A stretch of DNA of 53,728 nucleotides from the NCBI RefSeq assembly GCF_008831045.1, contig NZ_WAJS01000020.1, positions 1-53,728 on the forward strand, given 5' to 3'. The position numbers and the translations under genes are program-made. Below, one piece after another: positions 1 through 7,746 of the stretch. The notes beneath the pieces were generated by a model. That model saw only the letters and a program-made list of their open reading frames with translations, made no database searches and was not told the origin of the DNA. Origin of the DNA: Adlercreutzia muris (GTDB lineage Bacteria > Actinomycetota > Coriobacteriia > Coriobacteriales > Eggerthellaceae). The first letter of the stretch is position 1; the number at the start of each line of letters is the position of its first letter.

Positions 1-2
1 GG

Positions 3-725
3 TATGATCGCGCATGGAGGGTCCTTCCTCTCCGTCTCCGGCCTAGACAACCCGAGAGGATACAGGAGGGGCCCTCTTCCTGTGGCACAGGGGAGCGACC
101 CGGAATCCGGACAAAGTTAACTCACACAGAGCGGTGCATAGGATGTCACACCTGCGCCGTGGCCTGCAAGATCGAAAATAACCTTCCTAACGAGATTTGG
201 TGGAACCGCATCCTGACTGACGGCGGCAGCAACGAAATGGACATCCCCAAAGGATCGTTCCCCGATAATTCCATCGACTATCTGCCCGTGAACTGTCAAC
301 ACTGCGAAAACCCTGCTTGCGTAAAGGTATGCCCGGTGGGAGCTACCTATAAGGATGAAGCTACGGGTATTGTTCGCCAGGACTACGACAAGTGCATTGG
401 GTGCCGCATGTGCATGGCAGCGTGTCCTTACACTGGTGTTCGATCTTTCAATTGGCAAGAACCCGAGTATATGCTTGACTATACCTTGGGCGCGAAAGAT
501 TCACCGGCGCATCAGCGGCATACGGTGGAGAAGTGCACCATGTGCTGGCACCGAGTTGCAAGCGATGGGGAGCCTGAGTGCGTGAAGGCGTGTCCGGGTC
601 GTGCCCGGATCTGGGGCGATTTGGATGATCCCGAATCGGATGTCTCGAAGGCCATTGCCTCGCGCCAATACAAGCAGCTTCTTCCCGAAGAGGGGACGAA
701 GCCCTCGGTGTACTACTTGGTGTAG
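3..725 (+). CDS. DmsB/NrfC-type 4Fe-4S electron-transfer subunit (5' end uncertain)
   Basis: Iron-sulfur subunit that would carry electrons between a molybdopterin catalytic subunit (presumably upstream, outside the window) and the NrfD anchor that follows. Four Cys clusters are visible: CIGCHTCAVAC at nt 135-167, then CQHCENPAC..CP, CIGCRMCMAACP and CTMCW..CVKACP, the usual DmsB/PhsB pattern. The first cluster lies upstream of the in-frame GTG at 159, so that codon cannot be the real start. The frame is open to the left edge but holds no plausible start, and its first ~35 codons do not look like this family. A GTG at 82 with an AGGAGG 12 nt upstream is in another frame and stops at 118-120. 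A one-base frameshift near 117 would join it to this gene. Family role is known; the 5' structure is inference. Confidence 0.85.
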   Translation, partial: YDRAWRVLPLRLRPRQPERIQEGPSSCGTGERPGIRTKLTHTERCIGCHTCAVACKIENNLPNEIWWNRILTDGGSNEMDIPKGSFPDNSIDYLPVNCQHCENPACVKVCPVGATYKDEATGIVRQDYDKCIGCRMCMAACPYTGVRSFNWQEPEYMLDYTLGAKDSPAHQRHTVEKCTMCWHRVASDGEPECVKACPGRARIWGDLDDPESDVSKAIASRQYKQLLPEEGTKPSVYYLV

Positions 726-837
726 CGGCTGTCGTGCACGCTTGACGCTTTATTCGCTCGTCGCGTGACGCGGCGTGAATCGCAAACTTACGCGGGCGGG
801 GCTCGCTGCCTCGCCCGCTTACCTCTAGGAGATTCTC

Positions 838-2115
838 ATGACTGATTTCTCTTCTGGGGCCGTCTTAGATGACGACCTTGACTTCAGTGCGGCCCAAGGC
901 CGCTCGAAAACCCGCGAGGCGACTGGCGCCAAGGCCGTCGCGTGGGGCAGCCGCGGGCTGAACATCGCTATCGGCGTGTCGGCTGTCGTGGTGGTGGCTG
1001 GCCTCGTGCTCTGGGCGATGCAGCTTTCCGGCGGCATGGTGCAGACCGGCATGCGCAACTTGAACTCGTGGGGCCTCTACATCACGTCCTTCATGTTCTT
1101 CGTGGGCCTGTCTGCTGGCGGCCTCATCATCTCGTCGGTGCCCAAGGCCTTTGGCGTCGCCGGGTTCGGCGGCATCTCGAAGGTGGCGGTGATGAGCTCC
1201 ATCGCCTGCACCGTGGCCGCCATCGGTATGGTGGTGGTCGACCTCGGCCAGCCCATGCGCCTGTGGGAGCTGTTCGCGTACTCCAACCTGGGCAGCCCGC
1301 TCATGTGGGACATCCTGGTGCTAGGTACCTACCTCATCCTGTCCTGCGTGTACCTGTGGGCGCAGGTGCGCGCCGACGCGGGCAAGATGAGCCATACCGC
1401 GCTGCGCGTCATCTCGGTAGTGGCCCTCGTGTGCGCAGTGCTCGTGCACTCGGTGACCGCCTGGATCTTCGGCCTGCAGGTCGGCCGCGAGATGTGGCAT
1501 ACCGCGCTTCTCGCCCCCTGGTTCGTGTCCTCGGCGCTGGTGTGCGGCACAGCGCTCGTCATCTGCGTGGCCGTGGCCCTGCGCGCCGCGGGCTACCTGA
1601 AGTGGGAGCAGGCCAACCTGGTGAAGCTCGCCAAGCTGCTCGGCGCCTTCGTGATGGTGGATCTGTACTTCTTCGGATGCGACCTGCTCACCGAGGGCTT
1701 CCCCGCCGGGTCGGGCCTGGAAGTAGTGGCCATGCTGACAACCGGCCCGCTCGCGCCCTACTTCTGGGTAGAGGTCATCGGGTGTGCGGTGTGCGCCGTC
1801 ATCTGCTTCACCCCGGTGCTGCGCACCAACGCGCTTCTGGTGGCCGGCTCGCTGCTCGCCATCGCCGGTATCTTCTGCAAGCGTGTGCAGCTGCTGGTCG
1901 GTGGTTTCCAGCTGCCCAACCTGGACATGGCCGGCCCGCTGACCCCCATGCAGCACACCGCCTTCGACGCGGGCCTGTCGGGCATCTACGGCCCGATGGT
2001 CTACTGGCCCACGCCGCTCGAGTTCGGGGTGGCGCTCGGCGTGGCCGCCCTCGGCGTGCTGGTGTTCCTGTTGGGCGTGAAGCTTCTGCCCCTGCGCCCG
2101 GCCGACGACAAGTAG
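838..2115 (+). CDS. NrfD/PsrC-family membrane anchor subunit of respiratory reductase
   Basis: 425-residue integral membrane protein with about ten hydrophobic helices after a ~35-residue hydrophilic N-terminus. It has the NrfD-family feature of a Gly-rich helix (FFVGLSAGGLIISS, ~residues 87-100) followed by a DLGQPMR segment (~137-143). NrfD proteins exchange electrons between the menaquinone pool and a periplasmic Fe-S subunit. It follows the DmsB-like gene by 112 nt, so the two probably form one enzyme. An AGGAG at 827-831 supports the ATG at 838. A clear terminator follows the stop codon. The substrate of the enzyme cannot be read from these subunits. Confidence 0.9.
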   Translation: MTDFSSGAVLDDDLDFSAAQGRSKTREATGAKAVAWGSRGLNIAIGVSAVVVVAGLVLWAMQLSGGMVQTGMRNLNSWGLYITSFMFFVGLSAGGLIISSVPKAFGVAGFGGISKVAVMSSIACTVAAIGMVVVDLGQPMRLWELFAYSNLGSPLMWDILVLGTYLILSCVYLWAQVRADAGKMSHTALRVISVVALVCAVLVHSVTAWIFGLQVGREMWHTALLAPWFVSSALVCGTALVICVAVALRAAGYLKWEQANLVKLAKLLGAFVMVDLYFFGCDLLTEGFPAGSGLEVVAMLTTGPLAPYFWVEVIGCAVCAVICFTPVLRTNALLVAGSLLAIAGIFCKRVQLLVGGFQLPNLDMAGPLTPMQHTAFDAGLSGIYGPMVYWPTPLEFGVALGVAALGVLVFLLGVKLLPLRPADDK

Positions 2116-2131
2116 GCCCTCTCTGCATGCA

Positions 2132-2163
2132 GCCCGCGCCGCCCCTCCGGCGCGGGCCTTTTT
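2132..2163 (+). terminator. Intrinsic terminator after the NrfD gene
   Basis: Nine-bp perfect stem GCCCGCGCC (2132-2140) / GGCGCGGGC (2149-2157) with an 8-nt loop, followed by TTTTT. It separates the NrfD gene from the cytochrome-like gene, so the latter may be expressed by read-through or from its own promoter. Confidence 0.85.
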
Positions 2164-2179
2164 CGTTTGAAGGGTGGTT

Positions 2180-2569
2180 ATGAAAAAGAGGCTTATGGCG
2201 GCCGTTGTGCTGCTGGCGGTTTTCGTCGTGGTGGCCGCTGCCGGTTTTGCCGTATCTCCGGGAAGCGGGCTGCGTCCCATTGCGGCCGATTCTGCCTGCC
2301 CGGCCGCAGGCTGCGCGAGCGGGAAGTGCCACGGCTTCGACGCCGTTCCCGAGCCCGACGGTGTGCACGAGATGGTTTGCCCCGAAGCCAGTTGCGCTTC
2401 GGTGGAGTGTCATGCGTGGGACTCGCTCACGGGCCGTTATCACCAGGCGTCGGATGCGAGCCTGAACATGTGGATCCTCATGCCCACGGTGCTCGTGCTG
2501 GGGCTATGGCTTTTGGTGCGGCGGTCGGGGCGCGCCAGCGCGCGCCCGGCAAGAGGAGGTGCGTCGTGA
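2180..2569 (+). CDS. Small membrane-anchored protein with duplicated CX4CX4CH motif (putative c-type cytochrome)
   Basis: 129 residues. A signal-anchor helix spans residues 5-25 and a second hydrophobic helix ~98-113, followed by an Arg-rich tail. Between them is a ~70-residue segment with two copies of the same motif: C40-x4-C45-x4-C50-H51 and C67-x4-C72-x4-C77-H78, each CPxxxCASxxCH followed by aromatic-Asp. CX4CH is a known heme c attachment spacing in cytochrome c3 proteins, so a diheme extracytoplasmic cytochrome is plausible; the extra Cys in each repeat could instead mean metal or disulfide use. ATG 2180 is preferred to GTG 2174. The stop overlaps the start of the next gene, which suggests coupling. 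I do not recognise a named family. Confidence 0.7.
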   Translation: MKKRLMAAVVLLAVFVVVAAAGFAVSPGSGLRPIAADSACPAAGCASGKCHGFDAVPEPDGVHEMVCPEASCASVECHAWDSLTGRYHQASDASLNMWILMPTVLVLGLWLLVRRSGRASARPARGGAS

Positions 2570-3039
2570 ATCGTGCGAGAGTCGTGTTCGATCTGATAGT
2601 GCTGGCAGCGTACCTGGTGGCAGCGAACCCAGTGCTCACGGGCATTCCCGTGCACGAGTACGTGGGCCTCGGCGCGGCAGCGCTCATGGCAGTCCATATC
2701 GTGGCGAGCGCCGACGGGTTTCTGGCCTTTCGGCGCGGTCGCTGGGGTCGCGCGGTCCTGAACGGCGTCCTGCTGGTGGCCCTGGCGACGTGCGCCCTGT
2801 CGGGGGTTATGGTGTCGGGCGACGTGCTGCCCGCGCTTGGCCTGTACGCCGAGGGCTACCACTTCTGGGATCCGCTGCACGCCCTCTCGGCCAAGGTGCT
2901 TTTGGCGGCGCTCGTCGTGCATGTGGTGCTGCGCGCGCCAATGGTGTGGGCCTGGGTTCGGCGGGGTGCACTGGAGGCGCAAAGCTCGCAGAGCGGCGCA
3001 GGGATCGTCTTGGAAGACGAACGTTTCGAGGTCGGTTAG
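2566..3039 (+). CDS. DUF4405-like four-helix membrane protein (putative b-type cytochrome)
   Basis: 157 residues, GTG start overlapping the previous stop (GTGA), with AGAGGAGG at 2552-2559. Four hydrophobic helices carry His residues in HEYVG, AVHIVAS, YHFWDPLH and VVHVVL, the arrangement expected for heme b ligation in DUF4405/FdnI-like membrane proteins. Translational coupling with the CX4CX4CH protein suggests a two-protein quinone-to-periplasm electron relay. Heme binding is inferred from His placement only. Confidence 0.75.
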   Translation: MNRARVVFDLIVLAAYLVAANPVLTGIPVHEYVGLGAAALMAVHIVASADGFLAFRRGRWGRAVLNGVLLVALATCALSGVMVSGDVLPALGLYAEGYHFWDPLHALSAKVLLAALVVHVVLRAPMVWAWVRRGALEAQSSQSGAGIVLEDERFEVG

Positions 3040-3090
3040 CGGCTTTCGCGCTATACTGCCTTCAAGCAAATCAAGCGAAGGAGGATGTTC

Positions 3091-3846
3091 ATGACCGTAT
3101 CCGCTGATATGTGGCAGGCGCGCGCGGCGATGTGCGAGCTTTTGGCCCTGTCGTTCCGCTATCCCGAGGACAAGGTGCTCGCCGAGGCCATTGCCTCGGG
3201 CGAGTGGGGCGAGGCCGCTGACGAGATCGCCGCCGTGCTCGGCGTCAACTGGACTGCGGCCGCTGCGCCCGGAGCCGCCGAGGCCGCGGCCCTGGCCGAT
3301 CCGGCTGACATTCAGCAGGAGTTGCGCCCCGAGGCCACGCGCCTGTTCGTAGGCGCCCCGCAGGCGGCGTGCAGTCCCTACGAGGGCGTGTGGCGCGCGA
3401 CTGCCGAAGGCGTGCAGCCGCTTTTGTTTGTGAACCCGCACTCCATGGCGGTGGAGCGCTTCTGCAAGGCGTGCGGCCTGGGCCGCCCCGAGGGCACCAA
3501 CGAGCCGCTCGATGCCGTGTGGACCGAGCTGGAGCTGCTGGAGTATTTGGCCCTGCGCGCCGCCGCTGACGCCGCCGAGGCCGAGGGCATCGCGGGCGAC
3601 GCGAGCGCGGTCGAGGACGTGGTGGAGGACGAGGATACGCTGGAGGAGTTCGAGGACCCCGGAGAGCCCGGCGACGTGGTGGCCTCGGCCGACCTGCCCG
3701 GCGGCAGCCCCGAGGCGGCCTGGGACGAGTTTGTGGCCGAGCACGCCCGCCAGTGGATGCCGCAGTTCGCCGCGGCCGTGCAGGAGGAGTCGCGCGTTCC
3801 CTTCTATCGGCAGGCCGCCAGCCTGCTCGCGGCGTTCATCAAGTAG
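3091..3846 (+). CDS. TorD/DmsD-family redox enzyme maturation chaperone
   Basis: 251-residue, mostly helical, soluble protein. The N-terminal half (ARAAMCELLALSFRYPEDKVL) and a central YEGVWR..LLFVNPHS..VERFCKACGL segment fit TorD-family chaperones, which bind twin-arginine signal peptides and insert the molybdenum cofactor into reductases. This agrees with the DmsB/NrfD genes upstream. ATG 3091 is chosen because AAGGAGG (3078-3084) lies 6 nt upstream; ATG 3085 would abut it. Residues ~170-205 form an unusually acidic insertion (VEDVVEDEDTLEEFED..). Family is fairly sure; the client enzyme is inferred. Confidence 0.82.
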   Translation: MTVSADMWQARAAMCELLALSFRYPEDKVLAEAIASGEWGEAADEIAAVLGVNWTAAAAPGAAEAAALADPADIQQELRPEATRLFVGAPQAACSPYEGVWRATAEGVQPLLFVNPHSMAVERFCKACGLGRPEGTNEPLDAVWTELELLEYLALRAAADAAEAEGIAGDASAVEDVVEDEDTLEEFEDPGEPGDVVASADLPGGSPEAAWDEFVAEHARQWMPQFAAAVQEESRVPFYRQAASLLAAFIK

Positions 3847-3898
3847 GCGCAGCCGTTGCCGCGCTGACGGCTTAGCCCTTGCGTACATAACCGCGATG

Positions 3899-3933
3899 AA
3901 GGCCTGCGACGACTTATGGTTGACGCAGGCCTT
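3899..3933 (+). terminator. Stem-loop after torD-like gene (weak terminator)
   Basis: Ten-bp perfect stem AAGGCCTGCG (3899-3908) / CGCAGGCCTT (3924-3933) with a 15-nt loop. No T-run follows, so termination is uncertain. Confidence 0.45.
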
Positions 3934-3964
3934 CGGTTGGCGCGGCCCGTAATTTTTGCAGCAA

Positions 3965-4110
3965 ATCTTGAGTTATGGGCGTCCCGACTTTTTGCTGAAG
4001 GAGTCTTCGGGAGTCAGCGCTTTCATAATGCCTGGTCATGGCATTGCTGCTTGCGACAAAGCTTTTTTGCGGCAATCAATCAGGGTCCCGAGGCGCTCAT
4101 AACTCAAGAT
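3965..4110. repeat. 146-bp element with inverted arms in the 3847-4159 gap
   Basis: The 13-bp sequence ATCTTGAGTTATG (3965-3977) recurs as its exact complement CATAACTCAAGAT (4098-4110). Pairing continues inward for ~6 more bp with G-T wobbles. A smaller hairpin AATGCC/GGCATT (4027-4032/4040-4045) sits inside. No convincing gene occupies this gap. It could be a miniature mobile element or a structured RNA. Confidence 0.6.
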
Positions 4111-4159
4111 CTTATGCGGAATCCGCAGCTCTCATTGACCGAAGCCGTTGATCGACCTC

Positions 4160-5026
4160 TTACAGCTGGAAATCGCCTGCGGATTCCCCATTGTCCGGGC
4201 CGGAGGCGCTCTCTTCGGTCGGATAGGCCTTGTTGAACTGCGCCCAAATGCCCGAGTACAGGATGGAATCCATGAGGTGCTTGTCCTGCACGAGGGGCAG
4301 GCGCTCGTAGGGCTCGGCGGCATCGGCGGCGGCCAGGGCCAGGGTGCCAGTCATGGCCTCGGGGTCCGACCCCAGGGCGACGAAGGGGTTGTAGCTGCCG
4401 GTGCGGGCGTCGTCGGCGAAATCCACGGCGGCATCCATGAGGTAGATAAACCGCCCGAGGCCGCTTCCAAGCGCCTCCATGTCGGGTGCCCAGAACCCAT
4501 GGTCCCGGGCGAAGAGGCGTCCGAGGAGCGCGCCGAACTCCCGCGCCGCTCCGTCGGGGGCGGCCCCTGCGTCCTGCTCGATGGCCCGGATAGCGGCCAT
4601 TGCCCCCTCGATCTCGATGCAAGCATCGGGAATGCGCTGCTGGGCCCGCTCGTAGGCTCCGGCCAGCAACCGTCGGGCGGCGCGGGCGGCCATGGCGCCG
4701 TCGTCGGCTACGTCGTCGAGCACCTTGTGATAGGCGAGCGCCACGGAAAGGTCGGCGGCGTAGTCGGTCCACGGCGAGCGCGACCAGGGGCGTGCTGCGG
4801 CCGGCGCCGGGTGCATCACGCAGTGGCTCGCGCCCCGCGTTTCAACAGGTTCGTGCAGGGAGTTGCACAGCAGCACGAAGAAGGTGAGGTCGTAGGTCAG
4901 GCATGCTCGCGACCGTTGCCCGTACCGGTCGCGCAGAGACAGGCACAGCCCGCAATAGACGGATCGGTAGCGGTCCTTCTCTTCCTCGGAAAGAGCCGCT
5001 GCATCAGCCACGACGAACCCGAACAC
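4160..5026 (-). CDS. DUF5685 family protein
   Basis: 288 residues, GTG start at 5026 with AGGAGG just upstream on the minus strand. The N-terminus (MFGFVVADAAALSEEEKDRY) and YCGLCLSLRDRYG closely fit DUF5685, a family of unknown function with an early CxxC pair. The remainder is helical and Ala-rich, with FYCGLC-type and YDLTFFVLLCNSL segments. An in-frame extension upstream of this start is low-complexity Arg/Pro sequence and is rejected. It is probably co-oriented with menG upstream (82 nt between them). The molecular role is unknown. Confidence 0.8.
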   Translation of the reverse strand: MFGFVVADAAALSEEEKDRYRSVYCGLCLSLRDRYGQRSRACLTYDLTFFVLLCNSLHEPVETRGASHCVMHPAPAAARPWSRSPWTDYAADLSVALAYHKVLDDVADDGAMAARAARRLLAGAYERAQQRIPDACIEIEGAMAAIRAIEQDAGAAPDGAAREFGALLGRLFARDHGFWAPDMEALGSGLGRFIYLMDAAVDFADDARTGSYNPFVALGSDPEAMTGTLALAAADAAEPYERLPLVQDKHLMDSILYSGIWAQFNKAYPTEESASGPDNGESAGDFQL

Positions 5027-5108
5027 GGGGCCTCCTTTCTCTGGCGGACGGCGCGGGCCCGGCCTTGCGCGCGCTCGCGGAGCCTTCAGCGGGCGGCATG
5101 CGTCCTTC

Positions 5109-5873
5109 CTAGGAGCGCCCGCTCGTGCCCGAAGCCGGCTTTCTCGCCACGTGCACAGCGGCAATGCCCCCGGTGTAGTTCTTCCAGGTCACGTCGGTGA
5201 AGCCGGCCTCGCCCATAAGAGCGGCCAGGCCCTCCTGATCGGGGAAGGCGCGGATGGACTTCGCCAGATACACGAAGCCTTCCTTGTCGCCGGTGATCAG
5301 CCCGCCCCAGAAGGGGATGAGGTGGCGCAGGTAGAAGTGGTACAGCGCCCGCCAGATCCTGTTCGGTGGCGTGGAGAACTCCAGACACACCAGCGCGCCG
5401 CCGGGCTTGAGCACGCGGAACATCTCGGCCAGGGCGCGGGGCCGATCGGGCATGTTGCGGATGCCGTAGGCCATGGTGATGACGTCGTAGGCGGCGTCCG
5501 CATAGGGGATATCCTGGGCGTCCACTACCTGAAAGTCGATGGGCACGCCGGCACCGTCGCCCTCGTCCACATGCATGCGGGCCACATCCAGCATCTCGGG
5601 CACCAGGTCGGTGCACTGGATGTGGGCCGGGTGCTTGGTGCGGGCCACAGTGAACGTGACGTCCCCGGTGCCCCCGGCGATGTCCAGCACGTCGTGGTGC
5701 TCGGCGATGGGGGCCTGGCGCATCATGCCGGCCAGCCACAGCTTGTAGGCACCGAAGCTGGAGATGGCGTTGAACCGCTCGTACTTCCGGGCGATGGCGG
5801 AGAAGATGTCGCGCACGCGCTCGCTGGACAACTCAGGGGGCGCCTCAAGGCCGGTGGCGGTGTCAATGCTCAT
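5109..5873 (-). CDS. menG: Demethylmenaquinone methyltransferase
   Basis: 254-residue class I SAM-dependent methyltransferase of the UbiE/MenG family, catalysing the last C-methylation of menaquinone. Visible features: RVRDIFSAIARKYERFNAISSFG near the N-terminus, SAM motif I LDIAGGTGDVTF, then AYGIRNMPDR and VLKPGGALVCLEFSTP, all diagnostic. ATG 5873 (MSID..) is preferred to ATG 5900 because AAGGAG is properly spaced before it. Menaquinone is the electron carrier needed by the respiratory genes at the left end. The gene is divergent from the amidohydrolase-like gene. Confidence 0.93.
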   Translation of the reverse strand: MSIDTATGLEAPPELSSERVRDIFSAIARKYERFNAISSFGAYKLWLAGMMRQAPIAEHHDVLDIAGGTGDVTFTVARTKHPAHIQCTDLVPEMLDVARMHVDEGDGAGVPIDFQVVDAQDIPYADAAYDVITMAYGIRNMPDRPRALAEMFRVLKPGGALVCLEFSTPPNRIWRALYHFYLRHLIPFWGGLITGDKEGFVYLAKSIRAFPDQEGLAALMGEAGFTDVTWKNYTGGIAAVHVARKPASGTSGRS

Positions 5874-6022
5874 GGAAGGAACTCCTTGCGGTTCGCTCAA
5901 CGTTCGGCCCTCAGTATACGCCCCCCGCGCCGCAAATCCCCCCTGCGTATCCGTGCGCGGCCGCCGTCCATGCTATCATGGGTCGCTGATCGCGTACCCC
6001 TCCTCGCAAGAAGGGAGGCACC

Positions 6023-7384
6023 ATGCTCCTCTGTGCCCAGTACATCCTGCCCGTCACCTCCGAGCCCATCGTCGATGGCGCGGTGCTCGTGCGCGACGGC
6101 ATCATCCGCGACATCGGCAGCGCCGACATGCTGCGCTTGCGCTACCCCGACGAGGAAGTCGTCGACCAGGGCCTGGCCGCTATCATGCCCGGCCTGGTGG
6201 ACCTGCACACCCGCCTCGAGCAATCGGTGCTGCGCGGCGTGGTGAACGATGTCCCCTATGTGGAATGGCTCTCCGAGGTGGCCCGCAAATCTGCCCGCCT
6301 CGAGGCAGTGGACTGGTTCGATTCGGCCATCCTCGGCGGTCTGGACGCTCTATCCAGCGGCATCACCACCGTGGCCGATATCACCGCCACCGGCGCCTCC
6401 TGCACCGCCGTGAACAAGCTCGGACTGCGCTCGGTTATCTACCGCTCCGTGGCCGCCATGGACCGCGACCGCATCAACGCCGCCATGCAGCTGGCCCAGA
6501 AGGACATTCTGCACTGGCGCGAGGAGGTGGATTCCGACCGCGTCACCATCGGCATCGCGCCGGCGCCCCTGTTCACCAACCACCCGGCCACGCTCACGGC
6601 CGTCTCCCAGTTCGCCACCAAGGAGGACCTGCCCGTGGCCATGTGGCTCGCCGGCAGCCGCGAGGAATGCGACTTCGTTAAATACGGCTCCTCGCCCTTC
6701 CAGGTGCACGGCGGCGACGTGAAGCGCGGCTATGTGGAGATCCCGCCCTGGCTGCCCACGGGCGTGAGCCCCGTGCGCTACGCCCTGAACTGGAGCGCCT
6801 TCGACGCCCCCAACGTCATGATCGTGGGCGCTGTCTGCGTCGACGACGCCGATCTGAAGAAGCTGCGCGACTACAACGTGGCCGTTTGCGTATGCCCCCG
6901 GGCCTGCGCTCAGCTGGGCATGGGCATCGCGCCCCTCGACGAGTTCATCCGCGCCGACCTGCGCGTCGGCATCGGCACCGATTCGCCGGCCGCCACTGAG
7001 TCCACCGATATGCTCTCCGAGATGCGCCTCGGTATGCTGCTCCAGCGCGCTGTGAACCCGGGCCGCTTCCTCGACGCGCGCACCATGCTCGAGGTGGCCA
7101 CCCTCGGCGGCGCTCGGGCCCTCGGCCTGGCCGACAAGGTGGGTTCGCTGGAGATTGGCAAGTGCGCCGATATGATCGCCGTGGACCTGTCCAGCTCGCA
7201 CCAGTCCTTCACCACCGACCCCGTGGCCGCCGTCGTGAACACCTGCACCACCGCCGACGTGCTCATGACCATGGTGGACGGTAACGTGCTCTACGAGAAG
7301 AACCGCTGGCACGTGAAGGTGGAGGTGGCGAAGAACATCGCCCGAGTCATCGAGATTCGCAGCAAGCTGCGTCCCGAGGCCTAG
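6023..7384 (+). CDS. Amidohydrolase-superfamily protein with degenerate metal site
   Basis: 453 residues with the full composite-barrel layout of the SsnA/TrzN/MtaD deaminase group: an N-terminal beta-sandwich strand, MPGLVDLHTRLEQSVLRG, a central TIM barrel, GIGTDSPAATESTDMLSEMR and a C-terminal GSLEIGKCADMIAVD. The metal ligands are mostly gone. HxH is H62-T-R64, the usual barrel His after strand 5 is replaced in VAMWLAGSREE (~207-217), and the HC/HxxH strand-6 His is replaced in IVGAVCVDD (~267-275). Asp320 remains. The fold is sure, but zinc-dependent deamination is unlikely by the standard mechanism. Aminofutalosine deaminase of menaquinone synthesis belongs to this superfamily and menG is adjacent, but a link is only a guess. 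Confidence 0.85.
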   Translation: MLLCAQYILPVTSEPIVDGAVLVRDGIIRDIGSADMLRLRYPDEEVVDQGLAAIMPGLVDLHTRLEQSVLRGVVNDVPYVEWLSEVARKSARLEAVDWFDSAILGGLDALSSGITTVADITATGASCTAVNKLGLRSVIYRSVAAMDRDRINAAMQLAQKDILHWREEVDSDRVTIGIAPAPLFTNHPATLTAVSQFATKEDLPVAMWLAGSREECDFVKYGSSPFQVHGGDVKRGYVEIPPWLPTGVSPVRYALNWSAFDAPNVMIVGAVCVDDADLKKLRDYNVAVCVCPRACAQLGMGIAPLDEFIRADLRVGIGTDSPAATESTDMLSEMRLGMLLQRAVNPGRFLDARTMLEVATLGGARALGLADKVGSLEIGKCADMIAVDLSSSHQSFTTDPVAAVVNTCTTADVLMTMVDGNVLYEKNRWHVKVEVAKNIARVIEIRSKLRPEA

Positions 7385-7512
7385 GTTTCTCCCGACGGCC
7401 CGTGGAGATCATGCAGCGCCGCCCGGCGCCGGAGGTTTTCTCTGGCGCTCGGCGGCGCAATCTGCGATAATGGCGAATTTGCCAAGAGAGATGGAATCGA
7501 GGAGCGCAAGCG

Positions 7513-7725
7513 ATGTCCCAGAGGAAGAACAAGACCGGGTCGAAGAACATCACCCGCAAGCAGCAGGCCGAGCGCATTCGCGCGGCCGAGGAGCGGGAGC
7601 GTCGCGCCAAGGAGGCCGCCGAGGCCAGGGCGCGCACGAAGAAGATCTTCACCGTTGTGGTCTGCGTCATCCTGGTGCTCGCCCTCGGCATTCCCACCAT
7701 GGCCCTGACCGTGCTCTCGCTGTAG
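7513..7725 (+). CDS. Small basic tail-anchored membrane protein, unknown
   Basis: 70 residues. Residues 1-45 are strongly charged and helical (QQAERIRAAEERERRAKEAA), likely a short coiled coil. Residues ~46-68 form one hydrophobic helix reaching the C-terminus. GAGGAG lies upstream of the ATG. It is 21 nt before tatB, so probably in the Tat operon. I do not recognise a family; a membrane-anchored accessory of translocation is a guess based on location. Confidence 0.7.
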   Translation: MSQRKNKTGSKNITRKQQAERIRAAEERERRAKEAAEARARTKKIFTVVVCVILVLALGIPTMALTVLSL

Positions 7726-7746
7726 GGCTGTAGAAAGGATCGCGAC

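Noticed and set aside
3916-4236. 106-codon ORF in the gap after the torD-like gene
   Set aside because: Overlaps inverted repeats, no ribosome site, and unlike local codon use.
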